DNA of 64,000 nt from Phaseolus vulgaris (Eukaryota; Streptophyta; Magnoliopsida; Fabales; Fabaceae), in the NCBI RefSeq assembly GCF_000499845.2, contig NC_023758.2:20660034-20724033 (forward strand), in the 5' to 3' direction. Within the stretch, counting starts at the first letter, position 1, and each line of letters starts with the position of its first letter. Position numbers and translations under genes: made by a program. Of this stretch, positions 1-10,705 are shown one piece after another. The notes below the pieces were generated by a model that had not been told where the DNA came from, searched no databases, and worked only from the letters and a program-made list of their open reading frames with translations.

Positions 1-3000
1 TCGCTAGGTAATCCTTCAGCTTAACGAAAGCCGCTTCGCATTCCTCAGTCCATGCAAAGCGACTGTTTCTCTTGAGGCACTGGAAGTACGGGTGCCCCTT
101 TTCTCCTCCGGCGGAAACAAACCTCGAGAGCGCCGCCATCCGCCCTATCAACTGTTGAACCTCCTTTACCGATGTCGGACTCCGCATGGCGATAATAGCC
201 GCACATTTGTCGGGGTTCGCCTCTATCCCCCTCTCGGTGAGCAAAAAACCCAAGAATTTACCGGCCTCTACCCCGAAAACACACTTCTCGGGGTTCAACT
301 TGAGGCGGTATTTTGATATTGTGTTGAACAACTCCTCCAAGTCTGCCATGTGCTGCACCCTGTTCTGCGACGCCACCACCATGTCGTCTACGTAGGCGTA
401 TACGTTCCTCCCGAGCATTGGCGCCAGGACCTTGTCCATTAACCTCTGGTACGTGGCGCCCGCATTTTTGAGCCCGAAGGGCATCACCTTATAGCAATAA
501 CTGCATGTTTCAGTCATGAACGCAGTCTTGCTCTCGTCCCTGGGTGCATCTTGATTTGGTTATACCCTGAGAAGGCGTCCAGGAAGCTTAACACCTTGCT
601 GCCAGACGCGCTGTCCACTAGGGCGTCGATGCTGGGCAGCGGATAGGAATCCTTTGGGCACGCCTTGTTCAGGTCCGTGAAGTCAACGCACATTCTCCAT
701 TTTCCGTTCGCCTTTTTCACCAAGACGACGTTGGCGAGCCACTCAGGGTACTGAATCTCCCTAATGTGGCCAGCACTCAGCAGCTTCTGCGTTTCGTCTT
801 TCACCACCTGTTGTCGCTCCTCATTGAACTTCCTCCTTCTCTGACGCACGGGGCGGACCGTGGCGTCCATGCTGAGGTGGTGACACAGGAAATCGGGGTC
901 GATGCCCGGCATATCCGAGGCGGACCATGCGAAGGCATCCAGGTGGCACGAAATCACTTCTGCCACCCCTTCTTGTTCTTCTGGACTTAGCGAGCTTCCT
1001 AACTTGAAAGCTTTGCCGCCAATCTCCCTTTCTAGGGTGTTAGCTGCAGGTTGCTCCTTATTATCATCTTCGGCGGGCGCCGCTTCTTCTACGGGCGCCG
1101 CTTCTTCGGGGGGCACCGCCTCTTCCACGGGCGCCTCCTCCATTGGCACATCTGCTTTGGGCATCGTCCTTTCTGCTATTACCTCTTCAAGCGTCAGCCC
1201 AGCGGGCGTCGCCTCAATCATCGTTGCGTCCGCGCTCGGCGGACGTTCGTACACCATGAAAACGCCTCTCTTCGTCTTCAGGCTGTTTTCGTAGCATTTC
1301 CTCGCCTCCTCCTGGTCTGATCTGATGACTATCACCCGGCCACTGAGGTCCGGTATCTTCATCTTCATGTGACGGGTGGAGGATATCGCACTCAGACGGT
1401 TTAACGCCGATCTGCCCAGCAAAATATTGTAGGCAGAATTGGCGTTCACGACGAGGTACCGAATGCTCTCTGTTCGGGAAGCCTCTCCGTCTGTGAACGT
1501 AGTCCTCAACTTCAGGTACCCCCGGACCTCTATTTGGTTATCCCCAAACCCATACAAACATCCCGTATAGGGACTCAGCAGATCGGGGGACAACCGTAAC
1601 TTATTAAAGGTCGACAGAAACATGACGTCTGCCGAGCTTCCTTGATCAACAAGCACTCTGTGGACCTTCCTTCCAGCCGTGACGACCGAGATGACAACGG
1701 GATCGTTGTCATGGGGCACTACATCTCGGAGGTCTCTTCTTGTGAACACAATATCTGACTCCCAGGGCTCCCCCGAGAGCCTCTCTTCGATTGAATTCAC
1801 CCCCCTCGCGTATTTCTTCCGCTGGGAGGCGGTGGGTCCTCCGCCGGAAAAACCTCCAGCAATGGTGTGGACCTCGCCAAGCACAGGCATCTCGTGTGCT
1901 GGCTCATCTGCCGGCGGCGGCAGGGTGGCGGTCGTGGTGGACTCTGCGACATAATCTTTCAAAAACCCAGTCCTCACCAGCTCATCTAGCTGGTAGCCCA
2001 ACGACAGGCAATTATCAATTTGGTGCCCGAAAGCCTCGTGAAATTCGCACCAAGAGTCTTTGCGGGGCCCTAACACCTTATCGGTCTTCGCCGGTCGCCT
2101 CAGCCTCTCGGCTATGTTGGGTACGGCGATCAAATCCTTCAACTCAACTACGAAGTTGTACCTCGCCGGTCTTGCTCTTTCTCTGGCGGGGCGTTCGCCT
2201 CCGGCGGGGCCCCGAGGTTGGGGCTTTCTGGCCTCGTAGGGGCGTCTAGCCTCTGGCTTCTTTCTCCCCGTCGTTGTCTCATTGACTCTGACGGGTTGAA
2301 CTCGTGTTGGTCCCCTCGGGCGTGAGGGCACGGCGCTGGTGCGCTTCACACATACCTCCCCTTCCGAAGCAATATGCTCTACCGCCCTACGCCGTAATTC
2401 AGCGAAAGTCCTAGGGCGATTGCGGATAATAGATTCTCCAAAGGGGCCGAGGCATACGCCTTTCACAAATGCGTACACGATCATAGGCTCCTCTGTTGTA
2501 CCAACCTTCACGACCTGGGCCCCGAAGTGATTGATATACTCCTTCAGGGTCTCCCCTTGATACTGCTTCACGTCAAACAGGTCGTAAGAGACCGACGGTG
2601 GGGCCTTGTTGGCCAAATACTGCTCTCTGAATAACCGCGACAACTGGCGGAAAGATGTGATATGGCCCTCGGGGAGGCTAATGAACCAGTCCATGGCCAT
2701 CCCTGTCAGGGTGCTCATGAAGAGCTTGCACTTGGCAGCATCAGAACCGCCTATCAGGACCATCTGTGTGTGAAATGCAGCGAGGTGCGTCTCTAGGTCC
2801 TCCATCCCAGTGAAGATTACCTTGGGTCCCGCGAACGTGTTCGGGATCGCTGCATCTAGGATCTCCTGCGAGAAAGGAGTGGAAAACTCCCTCGGCGGGG
2901 AATCTCCGTCTCGTCCTGCCCAGGCCGCCTCCGATCGTTTCTCAGGCCCTGGCGCAACTCCTCATTCACACGGTGGAGCTCTTCGTTGCGATCATGCGAG

Positions 3001-3143
3001 GCGTCAAAATCTGCCTGCATGCGCTCCTGCTCCATCTTCGAATCCGCCATGTCCTGCTACAGCCCCCTCATTATTTCCAGGACCTGCTGCATGGATAGGT
3101 CTGCTGGGGCTGCGCGCGCTGCTCTTCGTCTGGTGGGGGCCAT
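1..3143 (-). pseudogene. gag-protease-RT polyprotein of Tat element 1, broken
   Basis: Capsid/nucleocapsid, protease and reverse transcriptase for retrotransposition. Gag starts at 3143 (MAPTRR). A TAG interrupts it after about 26 codons, just before MADSKMEQ, and a frame change near 2900 separates the N-terminus (2856-3050) from the long open frame 514-2805 (763 codons). That frame holds the gag core (AAFHTQM, MDWFISLP), a Cys/His stretch (CEFHEAFGH), the protease signature DQGSSADV and the start of RT (KWRMCVDFTDLNKACPKD). It ends in a false tail at 514 because one base is missing near 535-541 compared with element J. The RT then continues in another frame to base 1. Lesion positions come from by-eye comparison with J. 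Confidence 0.88.
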
Positions 3144-3225
3144 TGTCACTCCAACCTCCTTCAACGTTACTGTAGCTTGGTAAATTTTCCTCGAACTTGT
3201 GATGGGACTGATGTTTTATATCGAG

Positions 3226-3242
3226 CCCCACGGTGGGCGCCA
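3226..3242 (-). other. primer-binding site of Tat element 1
   Basis: Minus strand reads TGGCGCCCACCGTGGGG, two bases inside the 5' LTR. From memory it matches the 3' end of plant tRNA-Lys with about one mismatch. Element J has the same site at 57661-57677. Confidence 0.7.
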
Positions 3243-3244
3243 AA

Positions 3245-4498
3245 TGTTCCGTCCGGTTGACCGGGACGTCTTCGTGCGCGACCTCAACCGTCAGCTAAGG
3301 ACTCCTTCCCACTGATTGCCTGTGAATTCCTGCAAAAAAGAGGACAAAGAGGCGCCCTAGCGGCCGTTTGCACTCCGACGCTCAAGTCAGCCAGCAAGAA
3401 ACACCAAAAAACTGTCCACCCACGTATCTGAGCACCGCGTGTGGCACTCTGAAGGTGGTAAAAGAACTGTGTATCTGTGTGTGTGTTGTCTCCTTTTGAC
3501 AAAAATATTCTCCAGTCACTTGTACGTAACCTTAACGCACGGGCAAGCAACCAAAGAGTTTCTCGTAAGTTTGCCAAAGGTTCCAACCCTTTTTCCGACA
3601 TTCCCAGCGCTATTTAAACTACCCAGCATTTAAAGCGCCTTAAAGCGCTTTTAATCTCAAACGTAACGCACTCATTAAAGCGCTTAATTATGAAACGCAG
3701 CGCATTTAAGACGTTGAAACGCTCGGGAGCCCTAATAGTACCTGAATGCTCGAAAGGGAAACTGTATTGAATATCTTTAATTACCTGGCACCTGACTAGA
3801 GGGTCTTTCTATTCCGGCCTTGCTGTCATACACGTGGAGGGCCTCACGACGCCATGACCCCATCTGGGGGCGTTTCTGCCCACCTGGGGACGTTTCTACG
3901 TGCGGGTCCTCCTGCCTGGGAGTGCTACTGCGCTAGTGGTGGCTTTTTGGGTGCCAACTCATGCCCCCAAGTATCTAGCCACTTACTCTGAGAGCGTATC
4001 TGCCTTCCTCTCGCACCCTGCACCCGGTTATCCTGGGCGTGACCTTCCTCTTGGGTCGTATCTGTCCCGAAGGCGTCTCTGGGGCGGCAGGGGTACTTCA
4101 CGAGTCAGGCTGCCCTTCACTGGTACTATCACTATGGCCTTGAAGCCACCTTTTCCTTCTCTTTATCACTTTCCCGAGATATCGGGACCTGAGGCTTTCC
4201 CACGACATCGCTCCCTCCATGGTCTTTCCTACCCATGGGTATCGGGGAACCACACCGTGGTTGCCTTGCTTTTACACTGTTTGATCTGGCGACGCCCTGG
4301 TTGGGCGACGCCTCCACCCAGGCAACGCCTGGCCTTGGCGATGTCTTGCCTTGGCGACGCCTTACCTTGGCGACGCCTTGTCTCTATCTTGGCGACGCTT
4401 CCTCTTGGCGTCTCTACACCTGGGCGACACCTTGAGTTGAGTTTGAATTTCCAGTCGTTGACTTTGACTTAGTCAACGCCCTGATACGGGACGGTACA
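3245..4498 (-). repeat. 5' LTR of Tat element 1
   Basis: 1254 bp, on the plus strand from TGTTCCGTCC to GGACGGTACA, an imperfect 10-bp terminal inverted repeat. It is collinear with the J LTRs but clearly more diverged. It contains a cluster of GGCGACGCC-like 9-mers (about 4289-4432), the palindrome TACCCATGGGTA (4230-4241), TTGAC (W-box core) repeats near its U3 end, and the conserved block CTCCGACGCTCAAGTC near 3373. Open frames inside are not convincing genes. Confidence 0.9.
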
Positions 4499-5212
4499 AT
4501 TTTGTTATGAATTCCAAACTGATTTCAAATGTTTCTAACTGTTTTAAATAAATGATCTAACAGTTTTAACCACTTCTTAAAATCTATATAAAGACTATTT
4601 TGTGACCTTTTGAAAGTCTAAGAAAGAGAGCTTTATCAAAAATGTTTTAAAGAGAAGATCAAGAGCTTTTCGATCATTGATTGTGTGTGAAGTAGGAATT
4701 GGGTTTTCTATTCTTTGTTCTACTAATTTTAAAAGCCCAGGTGTATTCTATTTCCTTCTTTGAATACCGTAATTGTGTGTAAATCAATTTCAAATAGTGT
4801 TTCTGGAAACTGTGGTGTTGCCAAGAAGTGTTGTGTTCTTGAGGGGTTCAATATCAACATTCTTGGTGTGTGTTTTGTAATCTAGTTTTGCTTGCATAGT
4901 GAATTCTTAGTGGTTAGCTGAGGACTGTAGCTCTTGGTTAAAAGTGAACCAGTATAAATCTCTCTTGTGAATCTCTCTTTCTCTACTCTTATACACTACT
5001 ATATGTTATGTTCTTTGTTTTCTGCTACAAACAGTCAGTTGTTTCAATAAAACAACTAGTTGATTTTTCATAATGAATTGTTAATCTAATAATTCATCTA
5101 GTTGAATAGAAAATCAATTGATTGATTCTAGAAATCTTTATACTCTACTTCCAATCTTTGCAAATATCTTGCGAAAACAATTCATCACCGTCTTATTTTG
5201 GCCATACATTCT
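4499..5212 (+). repeat. Copia (SIRE/Maximus-like) LTR relic
   Basis: Plus-strand LTR sequence with a TATA box (CTATATAAAGAC near 4578) and the R/U5 block containing GTGAACCAGTATAAATCTCT. Its 3' part resembles the LTR at 39965-40244. It stops near TTCTAA without the expected primer-binding site. The left end is cut by Tat element 1, so this was probably the target that element entered. Confidence 0.7.
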
Positions 5213-5781
5213 AAAAATTTATACATGATGCACCATTGTTGCATACACCTTAAGTAAACACCTTTGTTGAACAATTTAACTCAAAATTAAATCGACCAGA
5301 CACAATATTTTTTTATTTATTTTTGGAAATAATAACCTTTATTCATAAATCTTTTATCAATAAAGATTGATTCAAAACAAAACAATGGTATGCAGCTTGT
5401 GGTGATGATGATCAACAGGTAGGCAAAATTTGTTTTGTAAGGTTGCTACTAGACCTTTACTACAAGAACACTATAACTAAAGAATACTCAGGTAACGTCA
5501 AAATAGGAATTGTATGGGCCACAAATGGGCCTTACAAACAAACAAAAACATTAAAACCAGTAAAACATAAAAATCTAAAACTGTGGAATCCAAATTAAAT
5601 TGTAAAACCTCTCATCCATTTGGATTGATTAATCTGCCATTTGGGTCTGTATGGTTTGTTGGTTGCGGTGTAACATTACTCTCCACTACTCCTAACACTT
5701 TTTTCCTCAAAGTGAATTGATTGTGCGTTGTGGGTCGCGGGTGTGGGCATTGGATGAAGGGTTATTAAGTTATGTTGGGTG
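5213..5781. other. unassigned AT-rich intergenic sequence, target of Copia B
   Basis: No coding potential or recognised repeat. It is the left flank of Copia B and ends in the target duplication GGGTG (5777-5781). Before the insertion it was continuous with 19611 onward. Confidence 0.5.
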
Positions 5782-6907
5782 TGTTAGAATGGATGGCTTT
5801 AAACTGGAAGGGGTTAATTGTTTAAAGAGGGTTTTCGAAAACTCTTAAGCCAAGAATGAAATTATCTCAAGAAACAATTGATAAGGAATCCAGTTTGCCA
5901 AAACAACAGCACCAGAAAAACAATCGGTTGTTTCGCAAAAACAATCGGTTGTTTATACCAGTAAACAAATATCAAAACTGAATTTAAAGAGATTAAGGAT
6001 AGAGAGACTGCACACAGATGTTTATACTGGTTCACTCTAAACCCAGAGCTACATCCAGTCTTCTCAGAAACCACTGAGGAATTTAACTAAGCAATCAAAC
6101 CTAGATCACTTACAACACAACCAAGAAAGTGACCTTGATCCCCTCAAGACACACACTTCTCTTGGTCAACACACCAACACTAAGAATGCTGATCTTGATC
6201 CCCTCAAGAACACACATCACTTCTCAGCAAACACACAAACAAACTTGTTCAACAAAATTCAAGGATTACACTTGTTACAGAAGAAAAATATGAAATCAAT
6301 ACAAGCAGAAATCCTATCTCACACTCTTTGATCAATCTCAATTTCTAAGCAATCTCAATTCTTTGAAAATCAGAAACTTGTTGTTCTCAAAAGATTGTTG
6401 TTCTTAAATCTCAAATCTGTTTATCTGAATTTATTCAATGATGTTTGTTATCAAATCTTAACAAACTTATTCATTGCATTTAAAGATATGTCAAAGCATT
6501 AAAGGCTGGAGCCAAACTGTTAAAACATTTAATGCTCAGTCAAAGCTAAAACAGTTTTTCTGTTATGGTACCAAAACAAACAATCGGTTGTTTCCTCGCC
6601 GGTTGTTTTGGTTTTAACAATTCAACCATTTGAAAAACAGTTTTCAATATGTTCTAAAAACATCTAAGTATAAAACAATCGGTTGTTTCGACAAAACAAT
6701 CGGTTGTTTTTCACTTAGTTTGAAAAACACTTTTCTTTTAAAAGATTGAGAATGCTTATGCTTTGGATTCAATCTAGAGTGGATTACAAAACTCAAACTA
6801 CCCCATATCCTAACTAAGACAGCTCAGCAACAGCAAGCACAACCAAGCCTTCAACATCCTTCAAAGGGTTTGGATTCTTCAAAGCTTGAACACCACTTGG
6901 TTCAACA
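5782..6907 (-). repeat. 3' LTR of Copia B
   Basis: 1126 bp, TGTTAG...CAACA on the plus strand. It carries paired copies of CAATCGGTTGTTT (5921, 5942, 6581, 6676, 6697). The polypurine tract follows at 6908. Compared with the right LTR it lacks the G15 tract and a short duplication near the U5 end. Confidence 0.93.
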
Positions 6908-7411
6908 ATCTCCCCCTATTTGATGAAGACAAATCCGTGATGCTTGTGTTGTACCTGATTGAATCTGAAGCAGTTCCTGCAAGATACAGTTTTAAGCAAA
7001 GCATAGAGCTTCTGATATGTGGTAAGCACAAAAACAAGTATTGAAATTCAGAGCATAATATCAGAGTAATTAACAAACAAATATAAGAGCAAAACATATA
7101 AGGTTTCACTCATCAGACTGTTTTGCAGAAAAAAAAAACTGAAATCAAACACAGCATATATATCTCCCTCTATTTTTCTTCACAAATAGACAAAGAGAAG
7201 AGATAAAACAAGATAATTGTTTTCAATACATCAGAATAAAACAGCAAAAGCAGCAAAAAGATAAAACTTGATACAACCACCAAGAAAACAATCGGTTGTT
7301 TAGATACATCAACCGGTTGTTTTTCTTCATTCAACATCATCAGCATATTGAAGATCAAAGATTTGATTATGTACAGCCTCGATCTGTTCATCTGGAGTCA
7401 TGAAGCGTGCA
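6908..7411 (-). other. polypurine tract and 3' untranslated region of Copia B
   Basis: The tract AAATAGGGGGAGA (minus strand) abuts the 3' LTR. The rest is AT-rich, with one CAATCGGTTGTTT / CAACCGGTTGTTT pair at 7289-7322. No gene is seen. Confidence 0.7.
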
Positions 7412-8125
7412 TCAAAATACCAAAATAGCATATGGATAGTGATAGTCACTTAACCTCATAGCCTTTTGCATGTGCTCTTTGATGATGTGGATCCAATTGA
7501 TTTTGACCTTCTTCACGATGCAGAAGATGTACACCAGATCCTCCTCAGTAAGAACAGAATGATTACTCCCCCTTGGTATTAGAATCCAAGTCACAATGAG
7601 GGCTAGCAACCTTTCATAAAGCTTTAGGCCTCCAACCGAGCAAGTCCTTACTTGAGCATGTTGATTCTTCAAGCAACTCTTGTAGTATTGGATTTTGTTA
7701 AAATCCTCCACTACTCCAAGGTTTCCCTTGTTAATCCTTAGGCCAGAGTACTTAATACCAGCAACAGCAGCCCATACCTCATGAGTTATCTCCATTTCTA
7801 CACCTTTTACATGAGAAACTAGGTTGTTTCCCTCAAACTTGAGATTTGTGTAGAACACCCTTATTAAATCTGGGTAGATGTTTCCCTTCATCTCCAAGAA
7901 CTTTTTGAGAGATTGATCTTTGAGCAGCCTCCTTACATTGTCAAGCTTTTGGCTTTTCAGTCAATCAAAGCACACAACCTTGGGGTTGTTTATCACTTTG
8001 GTGCTTGTTTCAAACCTATATCTCTCAATTAGATCATTGTCTCCAGAAAACCATCCTTCTAGCCTTCCTCCAGACTTTACAGCTCTGATTTTGACTCTCT
8101 TTGATGTGGGAGGAGTTGAGTCCAT
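7412..8125 (-). pseudogene. ORF2 of Copia B (extra plant retrotransposon ORF, env-position)
   Basis: Starts at 8125 (MDSTPPTSKRVK) and reads to a stop at 7412. One in-frame TGA near 7960 follows VCFD. It resembles a plant-specific protein family often labelled 'putative plant transposon protein'. Conserved blocks here and in element F are YPDL, SHVKGV, GNLGVVEDFNKIQ, GGLKL.ER and KVKINWI. It occupies the place where SIRE-type elements have an env-like ORF, but I see no signal peptide or membrane segment that would support an envelope role. The C-terminus is shorter than the F copy, which continues past YPYAIL for about 140 residues. Function unknown. Confidence 0.72.
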
Positions 8126-8920
8126 GATGACAAAGAAGAAAACAGAGAGAAGCTCACTCACAGATTTTGCAAGAGATGTTGCAATTGGTTGTTCTTGTGG
8201 AAGAGATCAGCTGCAACAGATTTTATAGCAGTAATAGAATTAAAAAGCATTCAATGATATGAGTGGGTACCAGATTTTCAGAGAGAGAGGACTTCACCCT
8301 GCCCTGCACAGAAAACGTCAGAAAAAGCTGAAAATCACATGGTCTTCACATGTGATCTTTGACTAGTCATTAAGGCTCTTGAATTTCCAAGATTTTGGAA
8401 TATATTCCTTTATGGCTGTTGTAACTTCTTTCTGAACGTGATCAGCTTTCAACACAGGTTCATTGACCAAGGATTCTCTCTTTAAATTGATCTGCAACGG
8501 ATAGAAATTTAAAATAGAAATTAAATTGATTTCTTTACAGTGCCGTCAGGCTCAAAACAATCGGTTGTTTCGAAGAAACAATCGGTTGTTTTTCTGCAGC
8601 AGTTAAAACTGATTTTGAATTTTAACCATGAGCAGAAAGAGTTCAAAGCAGATGAAGATAAACATTTTAAAGAAGATATTTAACCATGGGAAAGAACTTT
8701 AAATTAGAAATTAGGAACAGAGAAAGGAAGGTCTTATCCTTTATATTGTTCTTTCAATGAGCCATGTGCTTTGTGATCAAGAAGCCTCTTTTAACTATTG
8801 AGGGCCTTTGGACAGATGCAGAACATTGATTCAACTTCAATGTTGGCCTTTTTCTTCCAAAAACTTGATCAGATGACTTAGTCCTTCACACTTCTTTAGA
8901 ATTCCTGCACAAGCATGAGT
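8126..8920 (-). other. gag-ORF2 spacer of Copia B (position where pol is expected)
   Basis: About 0.8 kb with no recognisable integrase, RT or RNase H residues in any frame. It contains a CAATCGGTTGTTT pair near 8558-8591. The equivalent spacer in F is 31276-32079. Confidence 0.7.
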
Positions 8921-9729
8921 TCAAGCAACAAGATTTGGTCCCTTCACAAATGTGGGTCCAATTGATTTCTTTTTCTCTTTTGGAACCTCACATCCTTTAG
9001 GAATCCATTTCATGTAGCCCCTAGGAACAGAGAACTTTCTTATTTTGCAGAATCTAACCGAATGGCCCTTTTTCATGCAATAAAAGCATGTAACAACCGG
9101 TTGTTTCGATTTAACAATCGGTTGTTTTGCTGGCTTTCTTAATTTTTTTTTTGAAAACTTATCTTGTTGGTTCTGTGGATTGAAACCTAAACCAGCCTTT
9201 CCAAAAACAAAGTTTGGAGATGCCAAGACATTCTCAAAGTTAGATTTCCCTTTTGAAAGCTTGTCCACAGTGTCAACAAGATAATGAACCTTTTTCTCAA
9301 GATTTTCACAATTTTCGCAAATGAGAGTCTCACACTTGCAAAAAGAATTTTTGAAATCATTTTCTAGATTTTTGAAATCATATTTAGATTTTTCAATCTC
9401 ATCTTCAAGTGATTTCACTCTTTTTTCTAGCCAGCTGTTAAGTTCTTTCAATCGGTTGTTTGAAAGAACCAATCGATTAGCTTCATCATGAGTTTCTTGA
9501 AAAGCTTCAAGCAATTCACTATAATTTTGTTCATTTAAAGAAGCACATGAACTTACCTCACTTGAGCTACAAAATTCATCATCTTCTTCAGTTATCAAGC
9601 AGATGTTTGCTTTCTCATCTTCACTTGATGAAGAACTTGATGATGATACCTCATTTTCATCCCTAGCTATGTAGGCTCTCTTTGTCTTGCCTTTCTTTTC
9701 CTTGTTGCTAGGCTTTTTCTCCTTGCTCT
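8921..9729 (-). pseudogene. gag C-terminal part of Copia B
   Basis: Continues gag after the element C insertion. It has a lysine-rich segment, an acidic Ser-rich stretch (about 9590-9660), a coiled-coil region (NRLKELNSWLEKRVKSLE) and a second zinc knuckle CFYCMKKGHSVRFC (C-X2-C-X4-H-X4-C), ending GPNLVA at 8921. The reading frame is open here. Residues upstream of HQNKSKEKK are encoded by element C LTR sequence and do not belong. A CAACCGGTTGTTT / CAATCGGTTGTTT pair (about 9093-9126) lies within the coding sequence. Confidence 0.88.
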
Positions 9730-9734
9730 TGTTT

Positions 9735-10705
9735 TGATGTGATTCCAATAGCCACATAGAACAAGATTCTTGACACTTTGAGGAATCACCTTGAGCTGGA
9801 AAATAAAGAGGCACTTTCTTAGAAGTTGGATCATGGTTCTAAGTCAAGAACTCACCAAAACAAGTACCAATTCCCAAACTCATTTGGATGAACCAAATAT
9901 TGTCAAATTGAATCAACAAAGGAATTATAAAAGAGAAGACCGAACAGAATTAAAACACAAACAAATGTACCAAACAGAATTTAGAAAACCAAAACATAGG
10001 TGCTGGAAAATTAAGGACAGCCGAACCAAAAAATGCTCAAGAACACAAGACAACAAGAGTAATTGAAAGAGAAGAAAGGAAGGAGAAGAGAATGCTCATG
10101 AAGATGGAGGAATGGTTGGATGATCACGCCACTAGAAGAATGGATGCTCCTAGATGAGTGTGGAAGCCGCCACTTGAGAAAACCATGGTCCTTCAAGATA
10201 AGACTAGAGAAGAAGCTCAAAACTCTCCAAATGCTCACTCCAATTTTGAGTATAGTTTCTTTAGATAAAATCAAATCTGAATTTTACAAAGGAAGCACCT
10301 CTATTTATAGCCTAAGGTGCTGAAAAATAGGTGGGAAATTTCAAATAAACTCATTTGAAATTCCCACCAAAAACAAGTCACATGAGAGGTGTGACCTTTT
10401 TCTACTATGACACCTCCCAAAAACTACACCTACACCTATCTACTAATACACCCCCTAAAGGTCCTATTTAAAACCTAAAAGATGCTATAACAAAAGAGGT
10501 TTCTAAGGTTTCCCTCTAAGCACCTTCAACTAAAGACACTACAAAAAGAGAAAATAAATGTCCTCTTGCTCCCAAGGCTTTGAACATGCTTCTTGTAATC
10601 CTTTGAGGTGGACTTTGACCTCCATGGGCATCCTCCATTTGTGCCTCCACCTCTTCTTGAGCTTGATGAGTGGCCTCCATGTTCTCTTGGGCTTGATCTC
10701 CATCA
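9735..10705 (-). repeat. 3' LTR of element C
   Basis: 971 bp, TGATG...CATCA. On the minus strand the first 190 bp encode the last residues of pol (10516-10705). The minus-strand TATA box CTATAAATAG is at 10301-10310. The block CAAGTGGCGG and a second AGTGGCGTGATCA block downstream of TATA recur in every CRM-like LTR of this window. Confidence 0.95.
10301..10310 (-). promoter_or_regulatory. TATA box in the element C 3' LTR
   Basis: Minus strand CTATAAATAG, identical to 17061-17070 in the 5' LTR and to boxes in the LTRs of I and K. Confidence 0.75.

Larger units (their letters stand above)
1..4498 (-). mobile_element. Tat-lineage Ty3/Gypsy retrotransposon 1, partial
   Basis: The element runs right to left: 5' LTR at 3245-4498, primer-binding site at 3226-3242, gag from 3143, then protease and reverse transcriptase leaving the window at base 1. 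The rest of pol and the 3' LTR lie outside. It is collinear with Tat element J near 47.9-58.9 kb and keeps the YVDD polymerase motif (near 383-395) that J has lost. Gag has a nonsense codon and a frameshift and RT has a frameshift, so it is not autonomous. Its right flank is a Copia LTR relic. The target duplication cannot be tested because the left end is off-window. Confidence 0.9.

Noticed and set aside
766..2530. Several plus-strand ORFs opposite the Tat gag-pol
   Set aside because: Shadow frames of the GC-rich minus-strand coding sequence; no independent support.
3900..4472. 190-residue ORF in the Tat LTR, similar to ORFs at 43220-43555 and 58360-58695
   Set aside because: Similarity is explained by the LTR copies themselves; frames differ in length and no domain is seen.
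7412..8125. ORF2 of Copia B as a true envelope protein
   Set aside because: No signal peptide, furin-like site or membrane segment; only its position resembles env-like ORFs of SIRE elements.
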